A stretch of 7,259 nucleotides of DNA from CAJQQK01 sp051010015. Lineage in GTDB: Bacteria; Pseudomonadota; Alphaproteobacteria; Rhizobiales; Hyphomicrobiaceae. The stretch is taken from assembly GCA_051010015.1 (NCBI GenBank), contig JBPCVZ010000463.1, positions 1 through 7,259 of the forward strand. Reading direction: 5' to 3'. The position numbers and the translations under genes are program-made. How positions within the stretch are numbered: position 1 is the stretch's first letter; the number at the start of each line of letters is the position of its first letter. The notes beneath the pieces are model-generated. The model did not search any database and was not told the DNA's origin. It saw only the letters and a list, made by a program, of their open reading frames with translations. Below, piece by piece: positions 5,995 through 7,259 of the stretch.

Positions 5995-7259
5995 TCAAAT
6001 AATGTTCTTGAGGTCCGATGAGAACGTTGGGAAGGCGAATGGCGACTCCTTCAGGTCGTTCGCCGAAATACCATGCCGCATCGCCAGCGCAAACAAGTGG
6101 ATCAGTTCCTCGGAACGATGTCCCACCATATGGGCGCCAACGATCTGATCAGTCGCCTCATCCACCAGAACCTTCGACCAAGCCACTGTCTCAGCATATG
6201 TTTTGGCAGAGAACCAGCCCGACATATCTGAATTGCTTGCCTTGATCTGCAGACCTTGAGCGCGCGCATCTTTCTCCGTCAAGCCAACCGTACTCAAGGC
6301 CGGAACTGTATAGACCGCACTCGGAAGCACCGAGTAATCTGGTTTATGACTCGTACCGTTGACAATGTTTTGTCCGACGATACGACCTTCATACGTTGCA
6401 ATCGGCGAAAGTTGGGCCGTGTGAACCAAGGCGTCGCCTGCAACCCAAACGGATGGGTTCGAAGTTGAGCGAAGATGGTCATCAACGTCGACGCGAATGC
6501 CATCATGCCTGACGTTGCCGGCCTCAAGGTCGAGGTTGTCTACGTTTGCGATGCGCCCAGCACCGTTAATGATGCGATCAGCTTCCTGGTTGTACTCACG
6601 GCCACCGTGCTCATAGACGATGCGCAGTCTGTCATTGGCAATGTTGATTTCTTTCACGTGGACGGCCGTTTTGATCGTGACACCGAGACGTTCTGTTTCG
6701 CGTTGGATCGCCGCAACTGCGTCGCCATCCATGCGCGGCAAGAGTTGCGGCAAGGCTTCGAGTATCGTCACGTTGGTACCTGCTCGGGCATAGACGTGGC
6801 TGAACTCCATCGCAATCACACCGCCGCCGACGAATACCACTTCATTCGGTTGCGAACGTTCTGACAGTACCTCATCTGACGTTATCATAAGGTCAGCGCC
6901 TGGAATTTGCAGTGGTCGCGGTTTGGAGCCCGTCGCAATGATGATGTTTTTGCCTTCGATTCTCGTGTCACCCACCACAATGGTGTTCGGCCCGGCAAAT
7001 TTTGCGACACCGCGATAAATTGTGCCGCGCTTTTCAGCGACGCCCGCCATCGCATCGGGAATGAAGCCGATCATATCCTTTTCCCGGTCAATCAGTCTGG
7101 CCCAATCGAGAGCTGGCTTGCCGACCGTAATCCCGTGTGTCGAGGCCAACTCAATCTCGTGCAGTGCGTGGGCGGCGGCAACCAGGACCTTTTTCGGCGT
7201 GCACCCACGATTGGGGCAGGTGCCGCCAAAGTCATGAGATTCGATGAACGCAATTGATT
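5995..7259 (-). CDS. FAD-dependent pyridine-nucleotide disulfide oxidoreductase, 5' end outside window
   Basis: 420 residues are visible, open to the right edge; about 30 N-terminal residues with the FAD-binding G-x-G-x-x-G are missing. The family (lipoamide dehydrogenase, glutathione and mercuric reductases) moves electrons from NAD(P)H through FAD to a redox disulfide. The first visible codons read IAFIESHDFGGTCPNRGC, then TPKK; the two Cys (codons 7218-7216 and 7203-7201) form the C-x4-C active-site pair. Next come IIATGSKP, the NAD(P) fold VVFVGGGVIAMEF with a Glu after its second strand (NVTILEA), which suggests NADH over NADPH, and the second FAD motif NPSVWVAGDAL. The dimerisation domain follows (YSVLPSAVYTVPALSTVGLT to the end). 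The C-terminus reads SPFAFPTFSSDLKNII where lipoamide dehydrogenase and glutathione reductase have H-P-T plus a Glu, so the His-Glu dyad is absent and a standard lipoamide or glutathione role is unlikely. It resembles the F-A-Y-P-T-x-x-S-D subgroup, whose substrate is generally unknown. No partner gene is adjacent. Confidence 0.9.
   Translation of the reverse strand, partial: SIAFIESHDFGGTCPNRGCTPKKVLVAAAHALHEIELASTHGITVGKPALDWARLIDREKDMIGFIPDAMAGVAEKRGTIYRGVAKFAGPNTIVVGDTRIEGKNIIIATGSKPRPLQIPGADLMITSDEVLSERSQPNEVVFVGGGVIAMEFSHVYARAGTNVTILEALPQLLPRMDGDAVAAIQRETERLGVTIKTAVHVKEINIANDRLRIVYEHGGREYNQEADRIINGAGRIANVDNLDLEAGNVRHDGIRVDVDDHLRSTSNPSVWVAGDALVHTAQLSPIATYEGRIVGQNIVNGTSHKPDYSVLPSAVYTVPALSTVGLTEKDARAQGLQIKASNSDMSGWFSAKTYAETVAWSKVLVDEATDQIVGAHMVGHRSEELIHLFALAMRHGISANDLKESPFAFPTFSSDLKNII

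Noticed and set aside
6475..6864. 129-codon plus-strand ORF
   Set aside because: It is antisense to the well-supported flavoprotein coding frame.
1..7259. CRISPR array, tRNA, rRNA or defence/toxin-antitoxin system
   Set aside because: No regularly spaced repeats, no tRNA-like or rRNA-like sequence, and no small gene pair or nuclease motif was seen on either strand.

Overview
The window looks like an accessory, mosaic stretch of an alphaproteobacterial genome, most likely Rhizobiales (Rhizobium, Mesorhizobium or Bradyrhizobium type). This rests on moderate GC, the protein styles (short-chain MDR quinone oxidoreductase, NDP-forming acyl-CoA synthetase, DUF1330) and an IS110-type transposase remnant. 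The genus is an inference; no rRNA or marker gene is present.

Layout from left to right. Positions 1-656 hold no gene I can support. Positions 657-1652 (minus) are a nearly complete zinc-independent NADPH:quinone oxidoreductase gene broken by one amber codon at a conserved tyrosine. Positions 1653-2312 are a junction zone: a short intergenic stretch with a perfect 7-bp inverted repeat, then the decayed C-terminal end of an IS110-family transposase (minus) that stops just before the next gene. Positions 2313-3092 (plus) are an intact enoyl-CoA hydratase/isomerase. It meets a 709-residue NDP-forming acyl-CoA synthetase (3058-5187, minus) tail to tail, and their coding ends overlap by 35 bp. Positions 5188-5424 are intergenic. 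A possible 18-codon leader ORF (5425-5481) precedes a DUF1330 protein (5484-5777, plus). After a convergent gap with weak hairpins comes a flavin-dependent pyridine-nucleotide disulfide oxidoreductase (5995 to beyond the right edge, minus), whose first ~30 residues are missing.

Functional reading: the acyl-CoA synthetase could activate a carboxylic acid to its CoA thioester and the hydratase could act on an alpha,beta-unsaturated CoA ester. Together they could form two steps of a peripheral catabolic route, for example for an aromatic or branched acid. They are convergently transcribed, so this link comes from proximity and not from an operon. The quinone reductase and the flavoprotein are redox enzymes without a demonstrable link to that route. 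I found no CRISPR array, defence system, RNA gene or clearly new multi-gene system. The most interesting points are the single-codon break in the quinone reductase, the IS remnant abutting the hydratase start, the SD-equipped mini-ORF, and the missing His-Glu dyad in the flavoprotein.
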